Source of the DNA: Maribacter dokdonensis DSW-8 | GTDB lineage: Bacteria; Bacteroidota; Bacteroidia; Flavobacteriales; Flavobacteriaceae | Assembly: GCF_001447995.1 (NCBI RefSeq) | Contig: NZ_LDPE01000001.1 | Coordinates: forward strand, 434,001-498,000 | Reading direction: 5' to 3' | DNA: 64,000 bases | Part shown: in pieces, positions 35,281 through 43,180 of the stretch | Layout of the letters: each line of letters opens with the position of its first letter | How positions within the stretch are numbered: the stretch's first letter is position 1 | Translations under genes and position numbers: made by a program | The notes under the pieces: model-generated | What the model was told of the DNA's origin: nothing | The model's input: the letters and a program-made list of their open reading frames with translations, nothing else | Database searches by the model: none

Positions 35281-36514
35281 ACGATAACGCTTCTACCTGC
35301 ATTTTTACGGTTTTAACCTGGGTGACGGCTGCTTCCTGTTCCGTCCAAGCAAAGTACAAGGTCTCTTCCATAATTTCCATTTGAGGAAAACCGGATTTTC
35401 TAGAATCTACCATTTCGGTAATTACTTGTTGCTGAGATGTTTTCCCGTCCATAGTAATTGCCATTGCTTTGAACAATGCGGTCTTATCATTTGCTTCCAT
35501 CCAACTCACAACAGCGGTTTCCTCATTTGCCCAAAGTACATCTACCCTACCCATTACCTTTCCCTCAACTATGGTAATAGGAGTTGAAAACTGAGCACCA
35601 CCATCAGAGGAAAATACCAGTTGTACTTTTTGTTTGTTGCCCGCACCGGTAAACCAAGCTACGACCAAATTATTACCTAAAACATCAACTTTAGGACCGT
35701 TCACGGGGCATCCTTTAATCTGCCAATCATCTTCATGTATTACTTTAGGTGCCGACCACTCCCCGTTAACCTGACGAACTATACTTATATCACGAACTTC
35801 TTCATCTGATCGGTCCCTATAAATTACAATAGGGCCGTTATCGGTTATCGCGGAAGTTGTTTGGCAGCAATCGCAAGTCCTGTCATCTAATTCATATTCT
35901 TCAATTAGATTACCCGTTGCAGAAACTACACCACCACGCAGTGTCATTGCCCCGCGCTCCCCTACTTCCTTTGCTTCGGTATTTCTTCCATCTAGCCAAT
36001 TCACAAAAAAATTGTTCTTATAAGGAACTATACTTACAAATCCATGTTCAGTGGGCGTGCCATCCGTATGCAAACGCAAATCTGTATTCCAATGTGTTTC
36101 TCCTTTTGGTTTCACGTTCATTTTAATATCATAAGAATACGTGCCAAGGCTAGATTTTTTTAAAACGTGAGACCAAAGGTTACCATTATTTTCAGAGATC
36201 ATAGGATAATCTGCCCAATTCACGAACCAGTTTGTACCATTCAGTATATTTTCTGATTCTTGCCATTCACCATCCACTAATTCTGAATATTTTAAAGTGG
36301 TCAAAGTATCATCAACAGTTTCTACCCAAGACATTAAGGCAACATCTTTATTTACCATGATATGAGGTAAAGAGCTAGCCATGGCAGCAGGAGAAGTCAT
36401 TTTTTGTACCAGTGGCAGTTGCTTATTGGGTTCCGGTTTAGTGGTTGAATTTTTGCACCCAAAACTGATACCTAAAACCAAAAATACAACAGCAGTACAT
36501 ATTAATTTACGCAT
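35273..36514 (-). CDS. Lipoprotein with sialidase-like beta-propeller, unknown function
   Basis: 413 residues; lipobox at ISFGCK. Repeated propeller strands with Asp-box-like turns (WFTGAGNKQKVQLVFSSDGGAQF, IVIYRDRSDEEVRDISIVRQVNGEW) suggest a six-bladed fold. A Cys cluster DDRTCDCCQTT and IKGCPVNGPKVD look like conserved ligand or disulfide positions. The gene upstream is a thioredoxin-like lipoprotein sharing the stop/start overlap, so the propeller may be its redox client or partner. No enzymatic role can be assigned. Confidence 0.65.
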   Translation of the reverse strand: MRKLICTAVVFLVLGISFGCKNSTTKPEPNKQLPLVQKMTSPAAMASSLPHIMVNKDVALMSWVETVDDTLTTLKYSELVDGEWQESENILNGTNWFVNWADYPMISENNGNLWSHVLKKSSLGTYSYDIKMNVKPKGETHWNTDLRLHTDGTPTEHGFVSIVPYKNNFFVNWLDGRNTEAKEVGERGAMTLRGGVVSATGNLIEEYELDDRTCDCCQTTSAITDNGPIVIYRDRSDEEVRDISIVRQVNGEWSAPKVIHEDDWQIKGCPVNGPKVDVLGNNLVVAWFTGAGNKQKVQLVFSSDGGAQFSTPITIVEGKVMGRVDVLWANEETAVVSWMEANDKTALFKAMAITMDGKTSQQQVITEMVDSRKSGFPQMEIMEETLYFAWTEQEAAVTQVKTVKMQVEALSFN

Positions 36515-37029
36515 TATTGAACAGCTCTAAGTTTTTCAATTATTTCTGGACTATCCCATTTTAAACCTCCATCAAAACGTAACACCTGATCACCTACTTC
36601 ATTATAGATGAAGGTAGCCGGTAAGGCACTTACCCCTTTATTAGCATAGACACCATTAAATTTGATAAAATTCAGATTGAAGCCTCGTGCCTCTTTAAAC
36701 TTTTCAATTTTTGCCACGGACTGGTCCGAAGCAAATAAGAATACATAATTTTCATTCTCTAATATAGCCTGTGCCTTTTCCATATCCGGCATTTCCGCTA
36801 TACATGGCCTACACCACGTAGCCCAATAGTTTAAGAGAACGCGTTTGCCTTTATAATCGCTTAAGGAAATTGCATTGCCCTCCAAATCTTCATAGGTAGC
36901 AGTCAATTTCTTTTCAACTACACTACCTTCATTAACTGTTGCCTTTTGAGTGTTGGTGTTAACATCTTTACAACTTGCCATGGCAGTAGCCAAAACCATG
37001 ATTACTAATGTTCTTAAATACATACCCAA
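36514..37029 (-). CDS. TlpA-like thioredoxin-fold lipoprotein
   Basis: 171 residues. Lipobox MASCKD, then a thioredoxin-fold domain starting TATYEDLEGNAISLSDYKGKRVLLN with active site WATWCRPC and later PATFIYNE (cis-Pro). It resembles TlpA/ResA reductases that act on periplasmic disulfides. The last base of its stop overlaps the ATG of the next gene, a propeller lipoprotein with a CDCC motif, which might be its substrate. Confidence 0.88.
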   Translation of the reverse strand: MGMYLRTLVIMVLATAMASCKDVNTNTQKATVNEGSVVEKKLTATYEDLEGNAISLSDYKGKRVLLNYWATWCRPCIAEMPDMEKAQAILENENYVFLFASDQSVAKIEKFKEARGFNLNFIKFNGVYANKGVSALPATFIYNEVGDQVLRFDGGLKWDSPEIIEKLRAVQ

Positions 37030-37071
37030 ATATAATATTATTAAGGTTCAAAACATTTAATATTGAACCAA

Positions 37072-37101
37072 AAAAAAACCGCCCTAATAGGCGGTTTTAA
37101 T
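37072..37101 (-). terminator. Terminator after the SlyD-like gene
   Basis: AAAACCGCC-CTAATA-GGCGGTTTT hairpin with A-run on the left (37072-37080), which is a T-run on the minus strand. It ends the transcript of the 37118-37546 gene before the next minus-strand gene. Confidence 0.85.
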
Positions 37102-37117
37102 TTATTACCTAGTTTAT

Positions 37118-37546
37118 TTATTTGATCTCAACAAGCTCTAGCTCAAAGGTCAAATCTTCACCGGCCAATGGATGATTTGCATCAACCACTATGTCATTTT
37201 CATTAACTTCTGCTACGCGCAATTGTCTTTCACTACCATCTGCATTAGTGGCCATTAAAGCCATATTTACTTTTGGCTCAATTTCCGCTGGTAATTCAGA
37301 TTTTGGTACAGTTTGAAAAAGCTCTTTTTGCTTTTCCCCGTATGCATCTTCCTTAGCTATGACGATAGTCTTTTTCTCGTTAGGTTCCATATCCAACAAA
37401 CCTTTTTCAAAACCGGGAATCAAACTACCTTGTCCTAATTTTACTTCAAGAGGTTCTCTGTCTACCGAACTATCAAATACCTGACCATCACTTAATTTTC
37501 CTGTGTAATGTACACGTACTTGACTATCTGCTTTTACTTTGCTCAT
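37118..37546 (-). CDS. SlyD-like FKBP peptidyl-prolyl isomerase
   Basis: 142 residues, cytoplasmic (no signal). KADSQVRVHYTGKLSDGQVFDSS opens the FKBP fold; KLGQGSLIPGFEKGLLDMEPNEKKTIVI and a SlyD-type IF insert (YGEKQKELFQTVPKSELP) follow, closed by DANHPLAGEDLTFELELVEI. The IF insert marks it as SlyD type, a chaperone-like isomerase. The His-rich metal tail of E. coli SlyD is absent. Confidence 0.92.
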   Translation of the reverse strand: MSKVKADSQVRVHYTGKLSDGQVFDSSVDREPLEVKLGQGSLIPGFEKGLLDMEPNEKKTIVIAKEDAYGEKQKELFQTVPKSELPAEIEPKVNMALMATNADGSERQLRVAEVNENDIVVDANHPLAGEDLTFELELVEIK

Positions 37547-37779
37547 ACTATAAATTTCTACTATTTCACTTAATTAAGATACAAAGGTATTGTTCTTAGT
37601 AGGGAATAACGAAGATTATAGAAAAACCTTCCCTTTTTAGCCTCATCTTAACAAAAACAGCGTATAAAATCTTTAAACAGTAGGGAGATCGAATAAAAAT
37701 CAACAAAAATTCAGCGAATAAAACTAGGCTTTTTACACCCTACTAAGTAAACAACTAAATTATTAGGTATATTTAGAAG

Positions 37780-37807
37780 ACAATCAACCAACAATCAACT
37801 TATAATC
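37780..37807 (+). repeat. TCAA-rich leader before the TolB-like gene
   Basis: Several AATCAAC/AATCA units lead directly to the ATG at 37808, similar in style to leaders at 6287-6311 and 9768-9799. Confidence 0.35.
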
Positions 37808-39316
37808 ATGAAATCGCTAATCTATCTATTTGCTTTCGTATTCACCTTTTTCTGTTCAATTCTACAAGCTCAAGAAACAATAGGAATTTTTGACAACCAA
37901 ATAGGTATAGGCAGTCCTAGTTTGACCGGTTCTGCCAGTTATAATAAAAATGAACAGACTTATACCATAAATGGTGCTGGCAAAAATATGTGGTTTAACA
38001 ACGATGAATTTCAATACCTCTGGACTACCATTCAAGGCGATTTTATTTTAAGAGCCACCATCAACTTTAAGGGAAAGGGCAAAGACCCGCACAGAAAAGC
38101 AGGATGGATTATAAAAAATGACCTAAAATCTAACACACCCCATGTTAATGCAAGTATTCATGGGGACGGATTAACTTCTTTACAATATCGAAGAATTATT
38201 GACGGACCTACCGAAGAAATTAAATCTAACGACGAATCACCTACTATAGTTCAGTTAGAAAGACGTGGCACTACGTACATAATGTCCACTGCTAAATTTG
38301 GAGAGGAATTTACACATGTTGAACTTAATGATGTGGCTTTGGACAAAGAAGTATACATAGGATTGTTCGTTTGTTCCCACAACCCTAAAGTATTGGAAAC
38401 CGCAACTTTTAGCAATGTTAGGATTATTAAACCTATAAATAAAGATTTTCAACAATACCAAGATTATATTGGTAGCAACCTAGAGCTTATGGATGTTTCT
38501 ACGGGACATCGGACCATAATTTACAAATCGGCTCACTCCATACAAGCGCCTAACTGGACTGTAGACGGTAAAAGGTTAATATATAATTCAAAAGGTCTAT
38601 TATATAATTATGATCTAGACGCCAACGCTATAAGTATTCTCAACACAGGTTTTGCCACTAAAAATAATAATGACCATGTACTTAGTTTTGATGGTAAACT
38701 TTTAGGAATTAGCCATCATAACCCAGAGGACAATAATACTTCGTCTATTTATTATTTACCAAGCGAAGGAAGCAAAGAACCTATAAAAGTAACTAAGCCT
38801 GGTGTTGGTGCTTCTTATTTACATGGTTGGTCTCCAAACCAAAAAGAAATGCTGTTTACAGGAGAAAGAAATGGAGCATATAATATTTATTCAATTAACG
38901 TTAAATCTGGCAAAGAAGAGCAATTAACAAATTTTGAAACATTGGACGACGGTGCGGAATATAACAAAAACGGTAAGTATATATTTTTCAACTCAGCTCG
39001 TTCAGGCACAATGCAATTGTATAGAATGAAAGCAAATGGAAAAAAACAAACTCAATTAACTTTTGACGAATATAACGATTGGTTTCCTCATGTGAGTCCG
39101 GATCAAAAGTGGATTGTTTTTATTTCCTTCCCTAAAGATATTGATCCAGGGGAACATCCTTTTTACAAACATTGTATGCTAAGAATCATGCCAATAAATG
39201 GTGGAAAACCTAAAGTTTTAGCTCATATCTATGGAGGTCAAGGAACTATTAATGTACCTAGTTGGTCACCAGACAGTAAAAGAATTGCCTTCGTAACCAA
39301 CACAGACAACTACTAA
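37808..39316 (+). CDS. Secreted TolB-like beta-propeller protein with N-terminal lectin-like domain
   Basis: 502 residues with a signal peptide (ends ILQAQ). Residues about 25-205 look like a DUF1349/concanavalin-like sandwich (GKNMWFNNDEFQYLWTTIQGDFILRATINF, HRKAGWIIKND, GLFVCSHNPKVLETATFSNVRI). Residues 220-500 are TolB-type WD40 repeats (SAHSIQAPNWTVDGKRLIYN, ASYLHGWSPNQKEMLFTGE, FPHVSPDQKWIVFISFP, VPSWSPDSKRIAFVTNT). It likely acts in the periplasm or on the cell surface. Related proteins bind sugars or partner with secretion systems; this one is not characterised. Confidence 0.75.
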   Translation: MKSLIYLFAFVFTFFCSILQAQETIGIFDNQIGIGSPSLTGSASYNKNEQTYTINGAGKNMWFNNDEFQYLWTTIQGDFILRATINFKGKGKDPHRKAGWIIKNDLKSNTPHVNASIHGDGLTSLQYRRIIDGPTEEIKSNDESPTIVQLERRGTTYIMSTAKFGEEFTHVELNDVALDKEVYIGLFVCSHNPKVLETATFSNVRIIKPINKDFQQYQDYIGSNLELMDVSTGHRTIIYKSAHSIQAPNWTVDGKRLIYNSKGLLYNYDLDANAISILNTGFATKNNNDHVLSFDGKLLGISHHNPEDNNTSSIYYLPSEGSKEPIKVTKPGVGASYLHGWSPNQKEMLFTGERNGAYNIYSINVKSGKEEQLTNFETLDDGAEYNKNGKYIFFNSARSGTMQLYRMKANGKKQTQLTFDEYNDWFPHVSPDQKWIVFISFPKDIDPGEHPFYKHCMLRIMPINGGKPKVLAHIYGGQGTINVPSWSPDSKRIAFVTNTDNY

Positions 39317-39344
39317 ACTATTACTTTAAACACTAAAAGATAAA

Positions 39345-39890
39345 TTATTTATTTTCAGTATTTAATATTTTAACATTACCATTATATTGAATAGTATTTC
39401 TATTGGTAGTATTTACATTTACCAAACAAGACTTGTTTGGAAATATATGCATAGTTATAGTATACCGATCCGTTTTGTTGCTTATTTGAAAGTTAATGAT
39501 ATACTTTTGTTTGTCTTCACTGAAAACTTGTTCGTATTCGCTGGGAACACTATTAAACTCAACCCCCTCCGCAATACCGTAAGTACCTCCAAATTGTCTT
39601 TCACCGTAGTAAGGCAAATTTGCGGAAACACTATCATTGAATACTTTTAAAAAATATCCATTACCATTTAAGTCTATTCTTGAAACACTATTACCAGGTG
39701 GTAAAAGTCCGCTGTTGGCAATAGCATTTAAACTTTGCGTAGCCATCGGACTAGCAGATTTAGCTGAAAACTCAAAATTCTTTGACGAAACTAAGGAATG
39801 TATTGGGTGCGCATCATCAATTAAGGTTTTAGATGATTTACAACTAAACATGATACAACAGATAAGTACAAATAAAAATGGTGCTTTCAT
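39345..39890 (-). CDS. DUF4251 lipoprotein
   Basis: 181 residues; lipobox at MFSCK. SKNFEFSAKSASPMATQSLN, GNGYFLKVFNDSVSANLPYYGER and YGIAEGVEFNS match the DUF4251 layout, ending in a predicted beta-barrel-like strand region (KYIINFQISNKTDRYTITMHIFPN). The family is typical of Bacteroidota envelopes and its role is unknown. Convergent with the TolB-like gene. Confidence 0.75.
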   Translation of the reverse strand: MKAPFLFVLICCIMFSCKSSKTLIDDAHPIHSLVSSKNFEFSAKSASPMATQSLNAIANSGLLPPGNSVSRIDLNGNGYFLKVFNDSVSANLPYYGERQFGGTYGIAEGVEFNSVPSEYEQVFSEDKQKYIINFQISNKTDRYTITMHIFPNKSCLVNVNTTNRNTIQYNGNVKILNTENK

Positions 39891-39945
39891 AAGGTTTAAC
39901 TTTACACACCCTAATCGCTACCAATTTTATGCCAAAGAGTGTAAA

Positions 39946-40272
39946 TTAATCTTCAAATTCTTCTTCCTCGAACTCGGTATTCGCTAAAACCGATTTCTTA
40001 AAATTGACACTGTGGGACTCTTTGTACAATGCCTTTATCAATCGTTGACGTTTTCTATCTGAAATATCCAATGTATCAAGTGCCTTTATTTTTTGCTTTA
40101 AAGCTGCCCTTTGCAACATAACGGCAGTTTCATAATTAGGCTCAAACTGAAACATTATTGGTCCTTCATCTTCTTCATTAGGTTTTACAGAAGGCGTAGT
40201 GTTCTGTTGTGAGTACAACAAACTAGTACAAAAAAATGTGCAGCAAATAGCTAGCCGCATAAATAGTTTCAT
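39946..40272 (-). CDS. Small secreted protein with ISDRKR motif (paralogue 1)
   Basis: 108 residues with signal peptide ending LLYSQ. The region YETAVMLQRAALKQKIKALDTLDISDRKRQRLIKAL is helical and mirrors QSRIAYQYRVKEILDSVEISDRKRKRLLLEL in the protein at 41282-41611. An acidic tail (EFEEEEFED) follows. Both lack a known domain. The pair flanks a cytosolic helical protein and the HPF gene. Confidence 0.6.
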   Translation of the reverse strand: MKLFMRLAICCTFFCTSLLYSQQNTTPSVKPNEEDEGPIMFQFEPNYETAVMLQRAALKQKIKALDTLDISDRKRQRLIKALYKESHSVNFKKSVLANTEFEEEEFED

Positions 40273-40389
40273 ATCAATTTCATAAGTGTTCTACCTCTAA
40301 ATTAAGAACAATTATTTTAAAATGTAAAGAAACCCAATAGTTAAAGAAAAATAATATTCAAATTTACCAATCACCTAAGAAATAAGCTT

Positions 40390-40722
40390 TTAAACGGTTT
40401 GTCTTGAATCAATACGCTTTCTAAATTTTAACGTGTACTCCATAAAATCGAATTCAAGTTCAGAAGTTTCCCTGATATGAAAATTGACCATGTTGTATTG
40501 TTCCGGCAATAGATCATTAGTAGACTTTAAATACTCAAGCAAACTTTTATTAACCTCTGAAAGCTTCTTAATCGTATTTTTTAAATGCACCTTGGTTTCA
40601 AACAATGCCATCGTTGTAGGTTCATACAAATATGAATCTACCCTAATTTTAAAATGTTGGATAGTGTTTTTACAACGTTCCAACTTACCTAAGCACTGAG
40701 ATTTATCCTGTACATTTTCCAT
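40390..40722 (-). CDS. Small helical protein of unknown function
   Basis: 110 residues, no signal peptide. It is probably mostly alpha-helical (KNTIQHFKIRVDSYLYEPTT and LFETKVHLKNTIKKLSEVNK), with Cys near the N-terminus (KSQCLGKLERCKN). It lies divergent from the HPF gene across 232 bp. No family is recognised. Confidence 0.5.
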   Translation of the reverse strand: MENVQDKSQCLGKLERCKNTIQHFKIRVDSYLYEPTTMALFETKVHLKNTIKKLSEVNKSLLEYLKSTNDLLPEQYNMVNFHIRETSELEFDFMEYTLKFRKRIDSRQTV

Positions 40723-40954
40723 GGCGGTTGATTTAAAAGTAAAAATGTGGGAATTTTACTTCAATTTAAGATAAACACTTCATATTTGTACTATGTTTGT
40801 GTAAGTTTAACTTAATTTTAAAATGGAACCGAAACTGCTAACCTTATAAAAACAAAACAGTTAGCAAAACTTAATATTGACCTACCATATTATTAAGATA
40901 TTTTTAATTGTGAAGCATTACCAAAATGAGTATCTTAAACTAAACTTATAGCCT

Positions 40955-41257
40955 ATGAATATCAATTTTGAATACGACGATGTAAAAGCCAGTAATCGTT
41001 TAGAGATTATGGCAGCGCAAAAATTAGAGAAATTATTGGATAAGTATGATTTTATTGTAAGATCCGATGTTTTCTTCAAAAAAGAGAATACCTCTTCCCC
41101 CGACACAGGTATGGTTTGCAACATACGCTTAAGTGCACCGGGACCGCGATTATTTGCGCAATCCTCTTCAGCTAGTTTTGAAGCTTCCATAGCTTCTTCG
41201 ATTGAGGATTTACACCGACAATTAGAAAAAAGAAAAGCAAAAATGCAGTCTCATTAG
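40955..41257 (+). CDS. hpf: Short ribosome hibernation-promoting factor (HPF/RaiA family)
   Basis: 100 residues, the short-form size. MNINFEYDDVKASNRLEIMAAQKLEKLLDKYDFIVRSDVFFKKEN shows the beta-alpha-beta HPF fold start, followed by CNIRLSAPGPRLFAQSSSASFEASIASSIEDLHRQLEKRKAK, the basic end that contacts 16S rRNA. It inactivates ribosomes in stationary phase. A hairpin terminator follows the stop directly. Confidence 0.9.
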   Translation: MNINFEYDDVKASNRLEIMAAQKLEKLLDKYDFIVRSDVFFKKENTSSPDTGMVCNIRLSAPGPRLFAQSSSASFEASIASSIEDLHRQLEKRKAKMQSH

Positions 41258-41270
41258 ACTGCATTTTTTT
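41241..41270 (+). terminator. Terminator after the HPF gene
   Basis: AATGCAGTCT-CATT-AGACTGCATT hairpin followed by TTTTTTT. The left arm overlaps the last codons of the gene. Confidence 0.9.
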
Positions 41271-41281
41271 TATACCACTTC

Positions 41282-41611
41282 CTATTCTTCAATTAACGTA
41301 TATTCCGCGACCGCTTCTTTAATTTTTTCAGAGAAAGGATTTCGCTTTAATTCTAAAAGCAACCGTTTTCTTTTACGATCCGATATTTCAACAGAATCCA
41401 AGATTTCCTTTACACGATATTGATATGCGATACGACTTTGTTTCAATGCAATTCGTTCCGAAGCAGTTAAAACGTAATCGGATTCAAATTGATTTAACAA
41501 AGGGCGTTTGTTTACTTTTGCACTAACGCTATCTGAATTTTGTGCAACAGCAGTGTTCATCCCCAAAAAAAGGCACATGAAAACACCACCCCAAAGAGCT
41601 AGTTTTTTCAT
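41282..41611 (-). CDS. Small secreted protein with ISDRKR motif (paralogue 2)
   Basis: 109 residues from ATG 41611 (MKKLALWGG...). Signal peptide ends near VAQN. Shares the ISDRKRxRLL helix with the 39946-40272 protein. An in-frame ATG at 41662 adds 17 residues without a signal-like start and is not used here. Function unknown. Confidence 0.6.
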   Translation of the reverse strand: MKKLALWGGVFMCLFLGMNTAVAQNSDSVSAKVNKRPLLNQFESDYVLTASERIALKQSRIAYQYRVKEILDSVEISDRKRKRLLLELKRNPFSEKIKEAVAEYTLIEE

Positions 41612-41919
41612 TTCATATAGTTGTTCTACCCTTAAAGTAGCAATTTTATTACTACCGGTCAAAAAACTAGAAACTTACTTGCACTTCATCGAAAGTATTG
41701 CTCGCTTTAACTGCAAAAGGTAATCTGCCAAGCTTTTTAGATACTTATGGCAAATAGGCTAAAAATATAGTCAAAAGATGTAATGCTTTTTAAACACAAA
41801 TATCACCTTTGCAAAAACGATAAGGTATTTAAATAAATGATAATCAAGCATTAACGTTTTAAACAAATCACAGTGCTACTTTCCATTTTTTAATACCTTT
41901 GCAACTTCAAAAATTTTAT
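41612..41919. other. 308-bp divergent intergenic gap
   Basis: Shared upstream region of a secreted-protein gene and the TerC gene. It holds a clear TACCTTTG -7 box at 41894-41901 for the TerC gene; nothing else is recognised. Confidence 0.5.
41894..41901 (+). promoter_or_regulatory. -7 promoter element TACCTTTG for the TerC gene
   Basis: Exact TAnnTTTG box 18 bp before the ATG at 41920. It overlaps the in-frame TTG at 41899, which argues for the ATG as the true start. Confidence 0.6.
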
Positions 41920-42879
41920 ATGATAGTCTGGATAGTCTTTATCGCATTTGTACTTGTATTTCTTGCCCTTGACCTAGGGGTATTCCACAAGAACGAACAT
42001 GTAATCAAATCTAAGGAGGCAGGCATCTGGACCGCTATATGGGTAACCGTTGCCCTAGCATTTAGTGGTGTTATTTATTGGCTCTTCAATGCGGAAATTA
42101 TTGACAACCCAACTGCACTTACGCCAAATGACGCCGTTTTAAAATATATAACGGGTTATCTCATTGAGCTTTCACTTAGTGTGGACAATGTATTTGTAAT
42201 CGCCGTTATTTTTTCATCCTTTAAAATTCCGCCTTTATACCAACACCGTGTGTTATTTTGGGGAATTCTAGGGGCAATCGTATTTAGAGCATTAATGATT
42301 TTATTTGGTGTTGCATTAATAACCAAATTCGAATGGATCATTTATGTTTTTGGAGTATTCTTATTGTATACCGCATTTAAAATGCTAAAGGGCGATGACG
42401 ATAATTTTGACCCAAAAAATTCTTTTGTCTTTAAACAAATAAAGAAGATTTACCCCGTAACGACGACTATGCATGGTCACGATTTCTTTGTTAAACGAAT
42501 GGGGCTCAATGCTGCTACACCGCTTTTTGTTGCATTAATAGTGATCGAATTGACAGATATTCTTTTTGCACTTGATAGTATACCTGCCATATTAGCAATA
42601 ACAGCTGACCCGTTTATTGTATTCAGCTCTAACATACTTGCTATTTTAGGTTTACGTTCTATGTATTTTTTAATATCCAGAATGCTAGAAAAATTCAGGT
42701 ACATCAATTATAGCTTAGTGGTTATTTTAGCTTTCGTAGGTCTAAAAATGCTTTTCTCTCATTATGTTCATTTACCGGAATGGGTCTCGCTGACCGTAAT
42801 TTCGGTAGCACTGATTTCCGGTATTCTTGCATCTACTCTAATTAAGGATAAGAACAAGGAACACGGTACCGAGAGCTAA
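41920..42879 (+). CDS. TerC-family integral membrane protein
   Basis: 319 residues from ATG 41920 with about eight membrane helices. Motifs typical of TerC: FLALDLGVFHKNEH near the start, YLIELSLSVDNVFVIAVIF and later FVALIVIELTDILFALDSIPAILAIT, with Asp residues in helices. TerC-type proteins act in tellurite resistance or, by newer work on Alx/YceF-type relatives, metal (manganese) export. The role here is unknown. Convergent with the ACP gene 5 bp away. Confidence 0.92.
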   Translation: MIVWIVFIAFVLVFLALDLGVFHKNEHVIKSKEAGIWTAIWVTVALAFSGVIYWLFNAEIIDNPTALTPNDAVLKYITGYLIELSLSVDNVFVIAVIFSSFKIPPLYQHRVLFWGILGAIVFRALMILFGVALITKFEWIIYVFGVFLLYTAFKMLKGDDDNFDPKNSFVFKQIKKIYPVTTTMHGHDFFVKRMGLNAATPLFVALIVIELTDILFALDSIPAILAITADPFIVFSSNILAILGLRSMYFLISRMLEKFRYINYSLVVILAFVGLKMLFSHYVHLPEWVSLTVISVALISGILASTLIKDKNKEHGTES

Positions 42880-42884
42880 CATTA

Positions 42885-43148
42885 TTATGTATTTAATTTT
42901 GCATCTATAATAGCAACGGCATCATTAACGGTCTGCATGTTTTCCATATCCTCGTTCTCTAACCGGATATCAAAAGCATCCTCCACATCCAACACAATAT
43001 CTACCAAGTTGGCAGAGTTGATATTTAAGTCGTTCATCAGATGGCTATCTTCTGAAATATCAGAAAACGCTACGTCTTCGGGAAGGTAGACTTTGATAAT
43101 ATTTTTTAATTTTTGATACTTTTCTTCTTTTTGCATACTACTATTCAA
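42885..43148 (-). CDS. Acyl carrier protein of the type III PKS operon
   Basis: 87 residues, or 83 from the second Met. The phosphopantetheine Ser lies at residue 45 in DLNINSANLVDIVLDVEDAF. The usual DSL is changed to NSA-N, but Ser itself is kept. The helix-rich acidic tail (DIRLENEDMENMQTVNDAVAII) is typical. It is the last gene of the operon after the ketoacyl synthase and likely carries acyl chains between the local enzymes. Confidence 0.85.
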   Translation of the reverse strand: MNSSMQKEEKYQKLKNIIKVYLPEDVAFSDISEDSHLMNDLNINSANLVDIVLDVEDAFDIRLENEDMENMQTVNDAVAIIDAKLNT

Positions 43149-43180
43149 TTTTTAATACTATTCGGTATAAACTTATAGGG

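Noticed and set aside
41899..41919. TTG start for TerC
   Set aside because: It overlaps the TACCTTTG promoter element; ATG 41920 fits better.
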